From contig NC_063150.1 of the NCBI RefSeq assembly GCF_020921035.1, positions 22,863,826-22,927,825 of the forward strand: a stretch of DNA of 64,000 bases, given 5' to 3'. The position numbers were made by a program, and so were the translations under genes. Positions 9,401-21,872 of the stretch are shown piece after piece; position 1 is the first letter of the stretch, and each line of letters begins with the position of its first letter. This DNA is from Rhodamnia argentea. Lineage: Eukaryota; Streptophyta; Magnoliopsida; Myrtales; Myrtaceae. Below the pieces are notes generated by a model. The model was not told the origin of the DNA, did not search any database, and was given only the letters and a program-made list of their open reading frames with translations.

Positions 9401-12400
9401 GATCATATTAGGTTAGTGTGTGATTTTAGATTAGGTCGAAATATCCTAAACCTATATCAAATCGCAACAAGGGAATATCGGATTCGATTTTAGTGTGATC
9501 GGCAGCATGTGTACGTGTACATATAAATGGAGTCGCCACTAGTCTTTGAGGAAGGTAGTTATCAAATCTTCCAATAATATTCGCTCTTCCATAAAATTTT
9601 TCATTTTCATTTTTAGTATTCTATTTAGTCTACCTTTATCATCAACAGATTAATTCTGTACAGAATTTTTTTTTTTTTGGCACAGCCCATCCCAAATATT
9701 AGTTGGTTAGACTTGTCCACTCTCAAATGCACCAGACATTCCTACGGTCAAACAACCTACGACTTCTCAACCTAAAAAACCACAACAGTAGTCTTATTTG
9801 TCTGGACTAGAATAGTTTCGGGCTGGATGACAGAGATTGATTCTCCCACTCCGCAGGAAGAAACCTTCTTGTTTGCGTCTCGTGCACGGTATGGCGAATT
9901 TGCCGGAGGATTCTTGATTAAGCGTGCGTTCGGGAGCGTTTTCACTTTGTGACTGTTGCACCTATGACAAAAGAATTTGATTCCAAGGATTTTCACCTAA
10001 TGCAAATATTGATTGGTGACCAATATGAAACATACTTCAGGAAACAACTTGTAAAATGAGAAAAATGAAATAAATGATTTGAAAAAAAAAATAACGAGAG
10101 AGCAACTATAGACACGATCCTCGCAAGGGCCGTGCAACCTTAGGTGATGCAACATTGATGCCGCGAGGCCACAAGCATAGCGCCGCCGCTGCACAACGCG
10201 CCGGTTTCCAAGCAATAAGCTAGATCTCGCCAAGATGAGACCACTTTGGCTAGATCCTGAAGGCGCGGCTCTCATAGGTGTTAGTCGAATCTCGGAATCT
10301 AACTCGCGCAACCCTCGGCGAACCCTTGTCGGCGGCCTCCGTCGCGAAGCTTCCTTGCCACAATTGTCCACCTCTCTGTCTCTCGAGCAGATCTGGCGCG
10401 AGAAAAGTTTAGAAGTGGGGTGAAAACAAGAATACTAATATAACAGGGAGGGCAGATACCCCATAAGTTGCATTCCAAAAATACTAAATGCCAAAGCAAG
10501 GGGGCTTGCCTTGAGTTTTGATCAGAAATCGCCGGCGTGAACGTTAGTCATCCTACGTAACACTGTTGGCACTGATGTGAATAATTTTTCTAATTTTTCT
10601 AAATTTTCTTTCTTTTCTTTGCTTTCCTTTTTTTCTTTTTTTTCTATTTCCCTATGTTGGTCGTTGAAGCCTCGACGATGCCCAGAGACCTTTGCTAGCC
10701 ATCACCGAGGCCCCAACCGAGGGAAATAGGAAAAAAAAAAAGATGAAAGGTAAATGAAAGAAAAGAGAAGGAAAATTTTCAAAAATTCAAAAGTGATTGC
10801 AAAAATTGTAACGTCAATGTCTGCCGCTAGCGCAAATCATGGGATAGGCAAGTATGGCCGATGGACGCTGACTGGATTGCTACGTCACGATATCCGGACG
10901 AAATTGACCAAAAGGACTACAATAGAAAGTTGTCAAAAGATTAAAACTAAATTGGTCAAATCAAAAAGTTTACGATTGAATTGGTCGGCGCACAATAGAT
11001 TTAGGACATTTGGACATTCCCAAAACTGTGTTATCGAACACCCAAACTTTAGATCAAGAGCCTTTAGAGAAGCAAAGCTTCTTATAAATGTTATCCCAAA
11101 CGCACCCAAAGAGTGGCTATATAGAACCAGCTGCATATTCAAGTTTACTCGTGAGGGCACCGTAAGGGTAAATATATCCACCAGCAACCCATGTTAATCG
11201 AAAGGGAAAACTCTATAAGGGGTATGTTAGCCTCAGCCTCAATTGTACTTATTTACTGTACTTATCAGCTATGTAGTATTGACACGACACGACACGCCGA
11301 CACGTAGTTTTTTAAAAAAACATGATAAATTATCATGTATACATAAAAATATTGGTGAGTTCCTTCTTCTTCTATTAAGGACTCATGATTATTTTTTTTG
11401 GTTGGATATATTAATTTTTGGGGTAGGTGGGTATATAATTTAAGTACTTATATTTTTGATAAATTTATATTTTGACCCCTAATATGTTGAAAATGCTCAA
11501 AATTGACCGTGTGCGTGTCGAAATAGTGTGTCAAAATGCCAGAATCGCCTATCGTTGGCGTGTCTAGAGCGCTAACCACACGTCGATTGCATGTCGGAGA
11601 GTTCCGAGAGTGTCTGAGAGTGTTGGAGTATCAAAAAGTGTCGGACAAGATACAAAGGCCTCCGAAGAGTGCTGGTGCTACATACCTTATCAGGAGCAGA
11701 AAGCAACATGTCAATCTACAATATTTTCTTGCCATATTTGGGCTCCATGAAAATGAAGAAGAGTCGAAGTTAGCGATTGCTTGAAAGCTCCCAAAAAAAA
11801 CAAAAAATGCTTGGCAATCTTCTCCTACTCCACCCATCCACACCATAAAACTCAAAAGGAAGAATAAAAATATGGCTTCGGTTGGGTAAATATTGGACAC
11901 GGGGTCATTGAATTTACATTGCATAAAAATGTGCCGGTACAAAAAATAAACGGGTCGGTTTGAGACTCATCTCCGACTCGTTCAACTCCGACCTGACCTA
12001 CTCATTTGACAGGCCTGCCTATCAGCTTAACTCCAAATGAAGGGGCTTGTTAAGCTCAGGCATATTATCCAGGGCCCAAAGAGGGTAGAAGGGAAGATGG
12101 TCCGCATCTGTGGTAAAAGAAATACTTGAAGATCGTTCGTGGAAGAACGAAGTGGAAAGATGGTAAATTGAAGATGTCAATTTGTTTTCTAAAATAGAGA
12201 TAAGGTGGGAGCTCGATCGAGGTTAGCATTATGGAAAGGCATTTTATCTCTATTTGTCTAGACCAAATAGCCACAAAATATACAAAAAGTCATCGACAAC
12301 ACCATACTGGCATCTCTAATCGGAACGAGAACCGTACAAGAAATTTTGTCCAAGGGTTATGTACACGACCAATACATGTTCCTCTCTAGCATTAGTTCAA

Positions 12401-12612
12401 ACCCATCCCCTTTCCTTTCTCTTGCACTACGAGGGTTTCACGTCGATACGAACAGCAACGCACTCTTGCATCGTTCTGCTTGAATCCTTCGATCCGAACT
12501 CTCCCGCCTGTTTTGGAACAAATTGTCATGCCGGTGTTGTTCGTCGTGGTCGTTGGGCGATGCCCTCGTCCGTCTCATATCTCGTCCTTAAAATTTCGGA
12601 TCAAGAAACTTC
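9401..12612. other. Long spacer, no gene recognised
   Basis: Mostly AT-rich. It contains a GC-richer patch at about 10120-10380 and a GC-rich core at 10660-10725 flanked by T- and A-runs, which resembles the cores of the fold-back elements elsewhere. A CACGA-rich stretch lies at 11280-11310 with related GTGTCGG motifs to 11650. Short open frames here have no domains. The last roughly 250 bp (about 12359-12612) are the displaced original 3' flank of the CIPK gene. Confidence 0.5.
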
Positions 12613-12619
12613 CTCGTGC
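12613..12619. repeat. Target-site repeat CTCGTGC, left copy
   Basis: CTCGTGC sits directly left of the left LTR and again directly right of the right LTR (24374-24380). The usual duplication for this type of integrase is 5 bp, so part of the 7-bp match may be chance or the exact LTR edge may be offset by 2 bp. On the minus strand it is GCACGAG, the His-Glu codons of the CIPK gene. Confidence 0.85.
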
Positions 12620-15121
12620 TGTCGCGACCTAAAAATTAATTTAGGTTAATGGATTATTAGGTTAATTAGATGAATTAACTAACCTAATACGGACTCTCCC
12701 AAGCCCTACCAATTCGCAACTTAGGTTTGATTTTTTTTTTGTAGGAGCCGCCACTAATCTTTTTTGGTAGGTAGATTAGATACCTAAATAAAATACGGGA
12801 GAATACTTTATTTTCTGCTAACCAGAGATTTAGGGTTCGGGGACTTGATTATGTTAATTTTTAATTAACACCCTTTCGGTACCGGATTTCATGAAAATGC
12901 CTTTTCTTGATTGACGATGCGAATTGAATGTTTTTCTTTTTCATTTTCCCTTTCATTATTTTTTTGTTTTTTCAAATTTCTTTTAAGCTTGAATTTGAAC
13001 AAAGTTAAACAAAAATGCCCATAATATACCTTAATTTCCGAATTTTCTGATAAATCTTCTCATTCCCGAAGATCCGAGCTAGAGCGAGATTTTATCCGCT
13101 ATATTCTCGAGGATTCGAGCTAATATGCAGATAATGGTATAAGATGTCATCATCCCCTATCGCCAAAGGGCAGAATACGAAATCTTATACTAAATTGCCG
13201 TCCCATCCCATAAGATCATGGTTAAGGCTTGCAATTTAATATTCTGACGGGACTAGGCACCGGGGAGCATACATTATAGGCAGTTTTGTTTAAAGATGTG
13301 CAAATATTTATTGAAATTTCGAAAATCCTTAGGGGATTCCGGAATTTTCAAGGGCATATGGCCCTATCCGCAAAGGATATTTATATCTTTTAAAATTGGA
13401 AAATTATCTCTTGAGATTTGAAAAGAATTTTCAGATAACTATCCAAATTTTAAAAGATATGATCAAAATTTTAGAAGATTTTAATCCAGACCATAAAATA
13501 ATCTTGAATATTTCAAAAGATATACACAAAGATATGATCGGGATTTTGATTATCTTAGATTCAAATCAAATATTCAAAAATATGCTCACGGAATCAAGTA
13601 TAATGTTTCAGATATGCATGACATCCCCAAGATATGATTAGATAAGAATAATTCGAAATAGGCAACAATATATCTAAAATATATTCAGATTACGATTGTT
13701 ACCTAATTCGTGGATAACTTTCCGAATTCGAACTTCAAAACAATCTCGTGATTCAAGCTTGAAAACTGAACCGATGGGCTAAGGGGATTTGTGCACGAAT
13801 CAAATGTGGTGTATTTGCAGCTTGTCCAGGCTCAATTTGCAGCAGTAATTTTGACAATGAATCCACCTAAAAATCAGCACAAAACAGTGAAGAAACCATG
13901 CATAAACAGCAGTGAAATTGATCACGGACAACGAGGCAAAATCTGCACTGAATAGTTAGTGAAATTGTCCAAAAACAGTGCTGTTTTTGGTCACAAACGG
14001 CAGCAAATTGAACTCTCCACAGCAGCGAACTAATCCCGCAACTTGTAGCAAAAATTCTGTACCGAAAAGGTAGGTAATCGCCCAAAACAGAGCTGTTTCG
14101 GGTATATGTCAGCAGCAAAACAGTGAGTATTTGAGCGCCGAAACAGCAGAAATTTCAGTATCAAAACAGCAGCCAAATAAGCCCAGAATAGCAGCAAACT
14201 CCAGCAACAAAGCAGTGACAAATCGGTCCCTGAACAGCGCCCAAACAGCAGAGAAAAAGACACAAAACAGCAGCTAGATAAACTACCCTGACAGTGGTGA
14301 AAATCAGCACGAACAGCGGTCGATTTGGTCTTCGAACAGCACTGAACAACTAAATTGTAGAGCTGAACAGAGGCGCGAAGGTTCTGCAGCGGCGGTGGTC
14401 GACTTCGGGCACGGTAGGAGATGCGAACGCACAAACGAGCGAAGCTTGGACTGCTTTTGTCCTTTTCCTCCACCGTAAAAACACCAAACAGCCACTCTCT
14501 TGCTCTCCCCTTTTTCACCTGAATTCCCTCAAATTTTCTGAATAAGATTGCCCCTCCCCCATTAACCCTAGGCATAATTGTGTACTTATAGAACAAAGGG
14601 TCGCACGCAAGCGTAGGGTTTACCGACGACCGTTCGATTCAGAAGCTCTTATTAGATATCGATCGTCGGATTGAAAATTCTGACTTTTGAGGAATCTTAT
14701 TTATTAAAAAGAGCTAGAATTTTCGTCCAAATGAGGACTCCCACAACTTGGACCAAAATCCTAGGCTTTTGTGGGCTCATTTTGTCATTCCGGACCCAAT
14801 TGGACCTTAACTAATCAAATGGATAATTAATTTAGCCCTTTTTGCAATTTTAAGGGTTCAAACGGGCTGTTTTAAGTCCAAAATTATGATGAAAAATTCG
14901 GCATCCCCTCTGGGCCTCATTCGAAATTTTCAAATTAGTCCGGTCCAGCCGCCTATCAAATTAAGCTCAATTGACTCGACATCCGATCCTAAATGCCATA
15001 ACATGCTTTTGAGTGACAGAAAATAAATGTGCTATGCATGATAAAATTATTTTTGTGAGAACCATTACTAATTCTCATTTTTATGAAATGATAAATTAAA
15101 ATTAAAATTTAGGTGTCAACA
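12620..15121 (-). repeat. 3' LTR of the TR-GAG-like element
   Basis: Nearly identical to 21873-24373. On the minus strand it begins TGTTGACACCTAAATTTT and ends GGTCGCGACA. Differences from the other LTR include a T indel plus A/G near 12830, A/G near 13489, C/G near 13610 and G/C near 15014. A CAGCAG/AACAG-rich tract occupies about 13860-14360. Open frames inside it are low-complexity and not taken as genes. Confidence 0.95.
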
Positions 15122-15134
15122 ACTGCCCCTCTTT
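15122..15134 (-). other. Polypurine tract
   Basis: Read on the minus strand, AAAGAGGGGCAGT lies immediately before the 3' LTR start TGTTGACACC. This is the expected position and base composition for the plus-strand primer of reverse transcription. It fixes the element's orientation independently of gag. Confidence 0.8.
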
Positions 15135-15540
15135 GAGTGGAGACTCGTAGAGGTTTCGCTCAAAGACCAAAATTGAAACCTAAATTTTGAAAATGCAAAT
15201 CACAGTAATTTTTGGTGGGACTGAATCCCATTTTCTGATGCAAGTGAAATGATACATAAAATGCAATGCTGTAAATAACATGTGTCAATGATTTCCCTTT
15301 TTTTCGTGTTAGAGAAACTTGCACATGGATCGCATACGAAAATACATGTTTTAGCAAATACCTCATACGCCGATGATTCCCTTAATTTCCAGACCTCCGG
15401 TGGATGCGAGAATACTAAGGTACTAAGCCCATCTGTTACCAGAAATTTCCTTCTGACGGGAGACAGCGCAAGATATGTGTTGTGAAGAAATATGCTTGAG
15501 TTATGGTTCAAGCTGACCATTTTTGTCTCTCGGGAAGTGG

Positions 15541-15975
15541 CCCTCGTGCACTATCAACCGTGAGTCGGTAGGTTGTCTCTTGGAAAGTCACCCTCGTGGA
15601 CTTCGACCATGAGTCGGTAAATTGTCTCTTAGGAAGTCGCCCTCGTGGACTTCAACTATGAGTCGGTAAGTTGTCTCTTGGGAAGTCACCCTCGTGGACT
15701 TCGACCATGAGTCGGTAAATTGTTATCGTGGGAAGTCACCCTCGTGGACTATCACCATGATTCAATAAATTGTCTCTCAGGAGATCACCCTCGTGGATCT
15801 CAACATGAGACGATAAATTAGGAAGTCACCCTCATGGACTTCAACCATGAAATTATCTCTCAAGAGATCACCATCGTGGATCTCAACGTGAGACAATAAA
15901 CTAGGAGTCACCCTCGTGGACTTCAACTAGGGACAAACAAGTTGGTTATTGGGAAATCACCCTCGTGGACTTCAA
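15541..15975 (-). repeat. Minisatellite in the retrotransposon 3' untranslated region
   Basis: Ten imperfect units carry the core CACCCTCGTGGACTTCAAC (plus-strand reading). Core starts are at 15541, 15591, 15640, 15689, 15739, 15788, 15829, 15871, 15911 and 15960, giving spacings of 50, 49, 49, 50, 49, 41, 42, 40 and 49 bp. Two length variants of the unit therefore coexist. Tandem arrays in the 3' UTR are known for Tat/Ogre elements, where they can seed satellite DNA. Confidence 0.85.
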
Positions 15976-18832
15976 CCAAGCATTGTGCCACCATGCCCAA
16001 TTCAATTATCTGAGAATTTGAAGGATTATCTTGTGGGTAGCTGCTAGCATGGCTTTGTTCATTGAATAATCCTTGGATGAACTTTGAGACTCGAAAAAGA
16101 AATTCGAACATAAAAAATGTGTTACCCGTCAGATAGTGTCAGAGGTAACACATGCAAGCATACACGACAAAATTCAACAATAAGATCATGCATAACTCTC
16201 TGTCGATCATCAATTCCTTTAGTTCTTGTTAAGCATGATTAAAAACAAAAATATGCATTTTGCTCATATGCTAGAATTGTTCACAATATGGTTTATGCAT
16301 AACTATTCTGTCAAGTTTACATTACCAAATATGTTCGGGAAGGTTATCACATCATGAATACCTCGAATGTAATATGAATAGGAAGTTTAGTCCGAAAGGG
16401 CATTCTCTCACTCTCGAGAAAAGATATTTATCCCGATTGCAGGATTTAAGAGAAATCACTCAATCTTACCATCACCACATTCAACAAGGATCCGAGTGAT
16501 CTCGCAATTGATACGATAAAACCGATCTTGAGGTCTTGATTAGGATCGTAATGAGGGCTAGGTCAAAGGTTTAATCAAAGGGGACTCCGGTCGAGTCAAA
16601 GCTTATGAAATGAAATTCTTCATTATCTACTCCGGGTTTACAAGCCAAGAACCCTGCGAAATAAGATAAAAATGATCTTGCTCGCACTTCTTCGAGCGAT
16701 ATTCATGAGCATTTGAAATCCTACGTTAACCCTAGTGCCCTAATCCGAAGAGACTTTTGGTAAGGGTTGTAATGTAGGTTCAAGGTAGGCTTGAAAATGA
16801 AAGGCCTATTCGGAACAAATGGGTGTATGATGATAAGATTGGTGATCATCCATCCTCGATACTTCAGCAAGAGTGCCATCGGTAATCTTCATTAATGTAC
16901 TTCAGAAATTGTCTTTCTTTGAGGAACATTTTATGGACCAATTCAGGTGGGACCTCCCTTCCTTCCGGAGATTTTTTTTTTAGAGAGCTCTTTTTCTTAT
17001 TCCCGATGGGAGTGGGCCCTTTCACTCTTTAGACATCATATACATTTTTTTTTGAATGCTTGAATTTCGGAATTTTTTTCTTTTTTTTTTTTCTCTCTCT
17101 TGCTTGCCTTTTTTTTGCATGGCAAGCTTTGCCTTTTTTTTTACTCCCTACTCCCATCTTTCTTGTTGAGCTCTTTTGTTAAGAGAAAAGAAAAGAGTCT
17201 CATCTAAATCTTTTGCATATTATCTTGTCGGATCTTCCAAGTTTCAGCTTGCCCCAAGGCACTTGGCGCGTCTATCAAATGGTCTAAAATGATTTCCTTT
17301 TAGGATGATCACCAATTGGGCTTCAAGAAACGAATTCGCCGCTCAAATTGGGTTAAGCAAGGGATAAATGTATATGATGTAGAAATGAAATGCTCTTCGT
17401 CATGTCTAAGGCCCTTGAGCTAACATAGAATTCGCATGCAACAAATACACTCAATAGATTGATGCAAGTGAAAGCAAGAAAATTTCACTCATTCTTTGCA
17501 TTTCTGAAATTGCCCCAATGTGGGGATATTCCTGGCAGGGGGTTTGAAACGAAACCACCGTTCGAAGGGGTTAAGCAAAGGGCAACATATAGTATTTGGA
17601 TAGAGGAACTGAATGCCTCTGTCATTTCGGCTGTCGTACCTTTCGCGAGAAAACCCTTTACCTTGTGAATGCGGAACCTAACTCTCGCTCAACTCACTGG
17701 GGGTTAAAATGTGGGACATATATGGAAATGGATTGCCTTTCATCATTCTGTCATGCCCCATTACGTACATTCGACGCATCATATATGTTTATACTTCCTA
17801 ATCAGAGTTGGTAAATTAAACATGAAGAACAATCACGCGTAAACCATGCAAGACATGAATACGGCAATTTCAAGCATTAGCCACATTTCATGAAAATCTC
17901 ACGCCTTTTGCTAAAAAAAAATGACTATGCAAGAATGCGAGAAAATTATCGGGAACGAGAAAATCTACGTTGCCCCGTAACATGTGAGTAGATCAACTAA
18001 GTCAGGAAGTCTACTCCTCGTGTTGAGGATTGGCTCATTCCTATCTTTGCCCCAGAGCAAGAAAAGCATGCATGAGCGAGTCGAGAGATGCTCCGACTTG
18101 TGCCACGATAGTTACCATCAAGTTGGTCATATGCTCCTGTAAGAAAGTAAGTGTTACCTTGAAAATAATGTGAGACAGAGAAACATACTCCCTCTTTCAA
18201 GTCGAGGTCCGCTCGCTCCATTTTCAATCAGAATAGGTATAGCTTTTACCAAAATGCGAGATTGCCCCAAACATGGCCAGCACCGGGGACCGAATTATGA
18301 GCTTTGGCAAGCTACTTTTTCCATACTTGATCCCTTGAAAGTTGTAGTGCCCCAGCTCGCATTAGATGTATCTTGCCCCCGAACCGGTTCCCAAACATGT
18401 AGCCGATGGATCAATAGAATAAGCAGGGTTAAACATCATGTAAGCCATTTTAAGAAGATTTTTCTTGAAAAACCTTTTGCTTTCGAAAACCTCGGGACAA
18501 TAATTCTTGAGAAGCCCAACCCTCAGTACTTACCATTGATAATAGATTGTTCGATCGTTGGTTATCGTCATTGGGTTAGTTTGGTATGCCTCAACAAGAT
18601 TCCAAAATAATGAAAACTTCTGTAATTTTATTGATCATGAATCAATTAAATTACATCTTATTGAATTCAAAATGCAAACAATTCCTCAATGGTGAGGAAT
18701 TTTGACTCTAATCAACCTAGGAAATGAAAATGCAACCTCGACACTTAGAATGCAGGAAATACCCACGCAGGGGATTGCATAAAAATAAAAATGATACTAA
18801 TTTGGGTCTACGCCCACTTCCTCAAAGATCCT
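15976..18832 (-). other. Non-coding tail of the retrotransposon (gag to minisatellite)
   Basis: About 2.9 kb lie between the gag stop and the minisatellite. An autonomous element would have pol here, but there is no open frame with enzyme motifs. It contains a pyrimidine-rich region (16965-17180) and many copies of TTGCCCC, which is GGGGCAA in element sense. Whether it is replaced or deleted pol cannot be told from this copy. Confidence 0.7.
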
Positions 18833-20296
18833 TCAATTGCTTGCATGATTTGGCAACGGGTTACTCTGCACATTAGGTTGGCCGACTGACCGGAATGTAA
18901 ATGCCCCTATTTCGAGCAAATCTTGAATTCGATTCTTAAGCACCATACAATCATCGGTTGAATGACCCGGTTCACCCGAATGATAATCACACTTCTTAGT
19001 CGGATCATATTTAGGGAATGAGGCATAATTGGGTCGTTGAAGATCCGAAGTAAGCAAGTTCTTCTTTCGCAAGATAGCCAAGACCCGCGAAGGAGTTCCC
19101 GGAAGAGGTGTAAATTGACGCTTGGGGCGGAATTGCCGACGTTGATTCTGATGGCCATAGTTAACTGTTTGTTGGGTTGCCATTGTTGCTTTAGGGGCTT
19201 GAACGGGAACCTTTTGGGCATAGGCCACATTCACCTCAGCGGCCGCTTCCTTGTCTTTTTTTCCGAAGAATCGCTTCCCCGAAGAACCGAAATCGCCATA
19301 CCAACCTTTCTTTAATCTGCTCTCTACTTCTTCAGCCATCGAGATCAATCGGCTAAACGACTGAGCAGATGCACCTAGTATATGAGAGCGCATGTTTTGT
19401 GGAAGCGTAGACACAAATAACTTCATCAATTCCCGTTCTGATGGCTCCGGCATAAGCTGGGCTGCCAAATTCCTCCACCTAGTCGCATCTTGTTTGACGG
19501 TCTCTCCTTTCTTCATCTCAGCTTGTTCCGGATCGTCCCTAGAGATGGTGATGTCTAGGTTAAATCCGAAATGTTTGATGAACGCTGCAGCCGTTCTTTC
19601 CCAAGTCTCAATGCGGTTGATATGATGGTTAGTGTACCATCTCATGGCTGGCCCTTTCGGACTTGCCTGGAAAGTTTGGACCATAAGAAGATCATTGGTG
19701 ACATACTTAGTCATCCGGGCCTGGTACATTTGGACATGTTCTACCGGGTTAGACGTGCCGTCATACTTTTCAAATTCCGGCAACTTGAATTTATCTGGGA
19801 CTTGAACCTTGGCATACATAGATAGGTCGATTGGGGAAACATGATGCGTCCCTTCTATTTCACGCAATCGTTGATCGAATTTTGCCAAAAGTTTGGCACT
19901 CTCATCATTTAACATACCGGTTGCAACATCGGGTACAATTGGTGTGGCGATCTGAAGCGCGGGTAAAACGACATTTCCGGGAGGCTGAGTAACACCTTGA
20001 ATGCCAAATGGAGGAACATTTGCAAGAGGCGGATTGTCACCTTGAGCTCCAAGTAAAACATCTTCAAGAGGTGGCATGTCATTCAACGCTCCATCACTTT
20101 GTGCGCTCGCTTGAGGATCGACAATTGCTGGGGGTTGAATCATGGATGCCACTGGGGTTTGTCTCTGAGTCATCATGAAATTAGTCATCATCTGAGTCAA
20201 CATAGCCATCTGGTCTTTCATATCCTTCATCTCTTCTTTGATCTGCATTTTTACTTGCGCTTCGACACGAGCTGCGATTTCAGCATCATCAGCCAT
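18833..20296 (-). CDS. gag: Retrotransposon Gag protein (487 aa), Tat/Ogre-like
   Basis: The single long open frame of the element. The N-terminus is charged and helical (about 1-45), followed by a Pro-rich linker. A retrotransposon gag domain spans about 165-330, with VPDKFKLPEFEKYDG, a GPAMRWY motif and WERTAAAFIKHF. The C-terminal segment has CDYHSGEPGHSTDDC (C436, H439, H445, C450), the Cys/His box typical of Gag in Tat-group elements, followed by LKNRIQDLLEIG. In autonomous relatives the frame continues toward protease; here it stops after PLPNHASN. Gag would build virus-like particles that package the element RNA. The frame is intact, as expected for so young a copy. The ATG at 20296 is the first in frame. 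Confidence 0.9.
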   Translation of the reverse strand: MADDAEIAARVEAQVKMQIKEEMKDMKDQMAMLTQMMTNFMMTQRQTPVASMIQPPAIVDPQASAQSDGALNDMPPLEDVLLGAQGDNPPLANVPPFGIQGVTQPPGNVVLPALQIATPIVPDVATGMLNDESAKLLAKFDQRLREIEGTHHVSPIDLSMYAKVQVPDKFKLPEFEKYDGTSNPVEHVQMYQARMTKYVTNDLLMVQTFQASPKGPAMRWYTNHHINRIETWERTAAAFIKHFGFNLDITISRDDPEQAEMKKGETVKQDATRWRNLAAQLMPEPSERELMKLFVSTLPQNMRSHILGASAQSFSRLISMAEEVESRLKKGWYGDFGSSGKRFFGKKDKEAAAEVNVAYAQKVPVQAPKATMATQQTVNYGHQNQRRQFRPKRQFTPLPGTPSRVLAILRKKNLLTSDLQRPNYASFPKYDPTKKCDYHSGEPGHSTDDCMVLKNRIQDLLEIGAFTFRSVGQPNVQSNPLPNHASN

Positions 20297-21851
20297 CTTT
20301 CTTGCTCTGGATCGAGTAACAATTGGTGCACGTGGGGTATCCGTAGTAAATTATCTGGAAGAGATGATCATATGGTGAGTATAGCATGTGAGAAACGTTG
20401 AGTCGATCCATGGCTAGACTAGACTCATGAATACCACTCAAACTTGATTCGTGACACTGACCAGGAAATTCCTGCTTCGTCGGATTTCGGAAAACAATTC
20501 GTCAAAAATCACCGGAGGGTCAAAATGGTGTGAAAAATTACAAGCTCATAGTTGAGAGGATGAGGAACAACTTTCATGTTTGGTGGTTTAGCTGAAAATG
20601 AACGGATTAGCTCAGTTTAGTGCATTTTCTCAAAAAATCACATCCGGAAAACTGTCTCGTCCGCCTTCTGTTAAATGAACGAAGGACCCCCTAAAAATGT
20701 GAATTAAAATCTGAAATTTTGTAGGCTATCAGTTGAAACATCAACCTACAACTTTTATGTTTGGAAATTTAGCAATACAGCACGTTTACTAGTGGTAAAT
20801 CGCAAAATGAATCTGTAGTCTGAGAAGTGCGAGATCCCAGCCTGCTTGACCCCGGCCATTAATTCCATAATAAATAGAAAACAGACTGAATTACCACGAA
20901 ATTTTTCGATATGATGGTTCAAGATCTTATGAACATTTTTCATTTGAAGTGAGGAAATTGAATCCAACGTAAAAGGGTTGTAAAAATTCGTACAAGACTG
21001 CAAGGTCAGAATGAAAACAGAGCTGTTTTGTTAATCTAAAAGTGTAATCAAAGTATGACCACCATAAAATCCGAAAAAAAAAAATCCTAAACAAGAGACT
21101 TAGCAATGTAAAGATACAAGTAAAAAGACGGGACTCGACGAGACCACAAAGACAAACCTAATTTGCCATGGACCGACTCATGAAATGAAGGGAGAAAATA
21201 CATGTGCGATCATGATTTCAGAGACAAGCGGAATGACATATGCATGCTTTATTAGCCAGATTTTTACAGCTTTCAAAAGCGAGCCCGACTTAAAGATGTA
21301 AGTCGTGTTTTCGCCCTTTTAAGCTTAGGGAATGTTAAGAAAAACCCCTCGTGCCCGCAGATTCAGGCCTGAACGGGGAATCTTAACATAATCGGAGTCG
21401 AAGGTAAGGTCGTCCATTCCTCCATCCCGAGGCCGGGCAAATTCTTACCCGGACACCATCCTAGGTTCATCTAGCATTTTAGGTCCAATGCAATGTAATG
21501 AATCATGCATAACAAGTTTAATCCACTCAATTATGGAATTTGCAAAATAATTAAACTAATGACCCTGCAAAACAAAGGTTAGAAAATAACATTTACATAA
21601 CCTGCAAAAACATTTAACACCTAAGGGAAGTTAAGAATAAACACAATCCGTGAATTCAAGAATCAAGAGAAAATTCACGTTTAATCAATCAAGGCATAGA
21701 TCATGAAAATTAACGGCTTAAGTCCACAAAAATTTTAATTTTTTGAAAATTACGGGTGACTTAAAAAAAATCCGAAAATTAATGTTAATTTTCAAAAATT
21801 CATGAGAAGTTCAGTTCACCTTTTAATTTTCAAAAAGAATTAAAATTTTAA
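20297..21851 (-). other. 5' untranslated region of the retrotransposon
   Basis: About 1.55 kb between the primer-binding-like site and the gag start. There are no long frames and the sequence is AT-rich. It presumably holds the leader and packaging signals, but none can be pointed to from sequence alone. Confidence 0.55.
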
Positions 21852-21869
21852 TCCCCAAATGAGTCGCCA
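21852..21869 (-). other. Candidate primer-binding site
   Basis: Three bases inside the 5' LTR, the minus strand reads TGGCGACTCATTTGGGGA. It starts with TGG, which pairs with the CCA end of a tRNA. It is not the common initiator-Met site. The GGCGACTC..GGGGA form resembles primer sites of some Tat/Ogre elements, but I cannot name the tRNA with certainty. Confidence 0.55.
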
Positions 21870-21872
21870 AGC

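Noticed and set aside
10754..11197. 147-codon plus-strand frame
   Set aside because: Composition and motifs (AAATTGGTCAAATCAAAAAG) are those of fold-back element arms; no protein family.
13396..13641. 81-codon frame in each LTR (second copy 22648-22893)
   Set aside because: AT-rich, Ile/Lys-rich composition with no domain; lies on the strand opposite to the element.
14030..14596. 188-codon open frame inside the LTR (repeated at 23282-23848)
   Set aside because: Low-complexity translation of the AACAGCAG-rich tract; identical in both LTRs only because the LTRs are identical; no domain.
15541..15975. CRISPR-like array
   Set aside because: Units are directly tandem and diverged, without unique spacers, inside a plant retrotransposon; it is a minisatellite.
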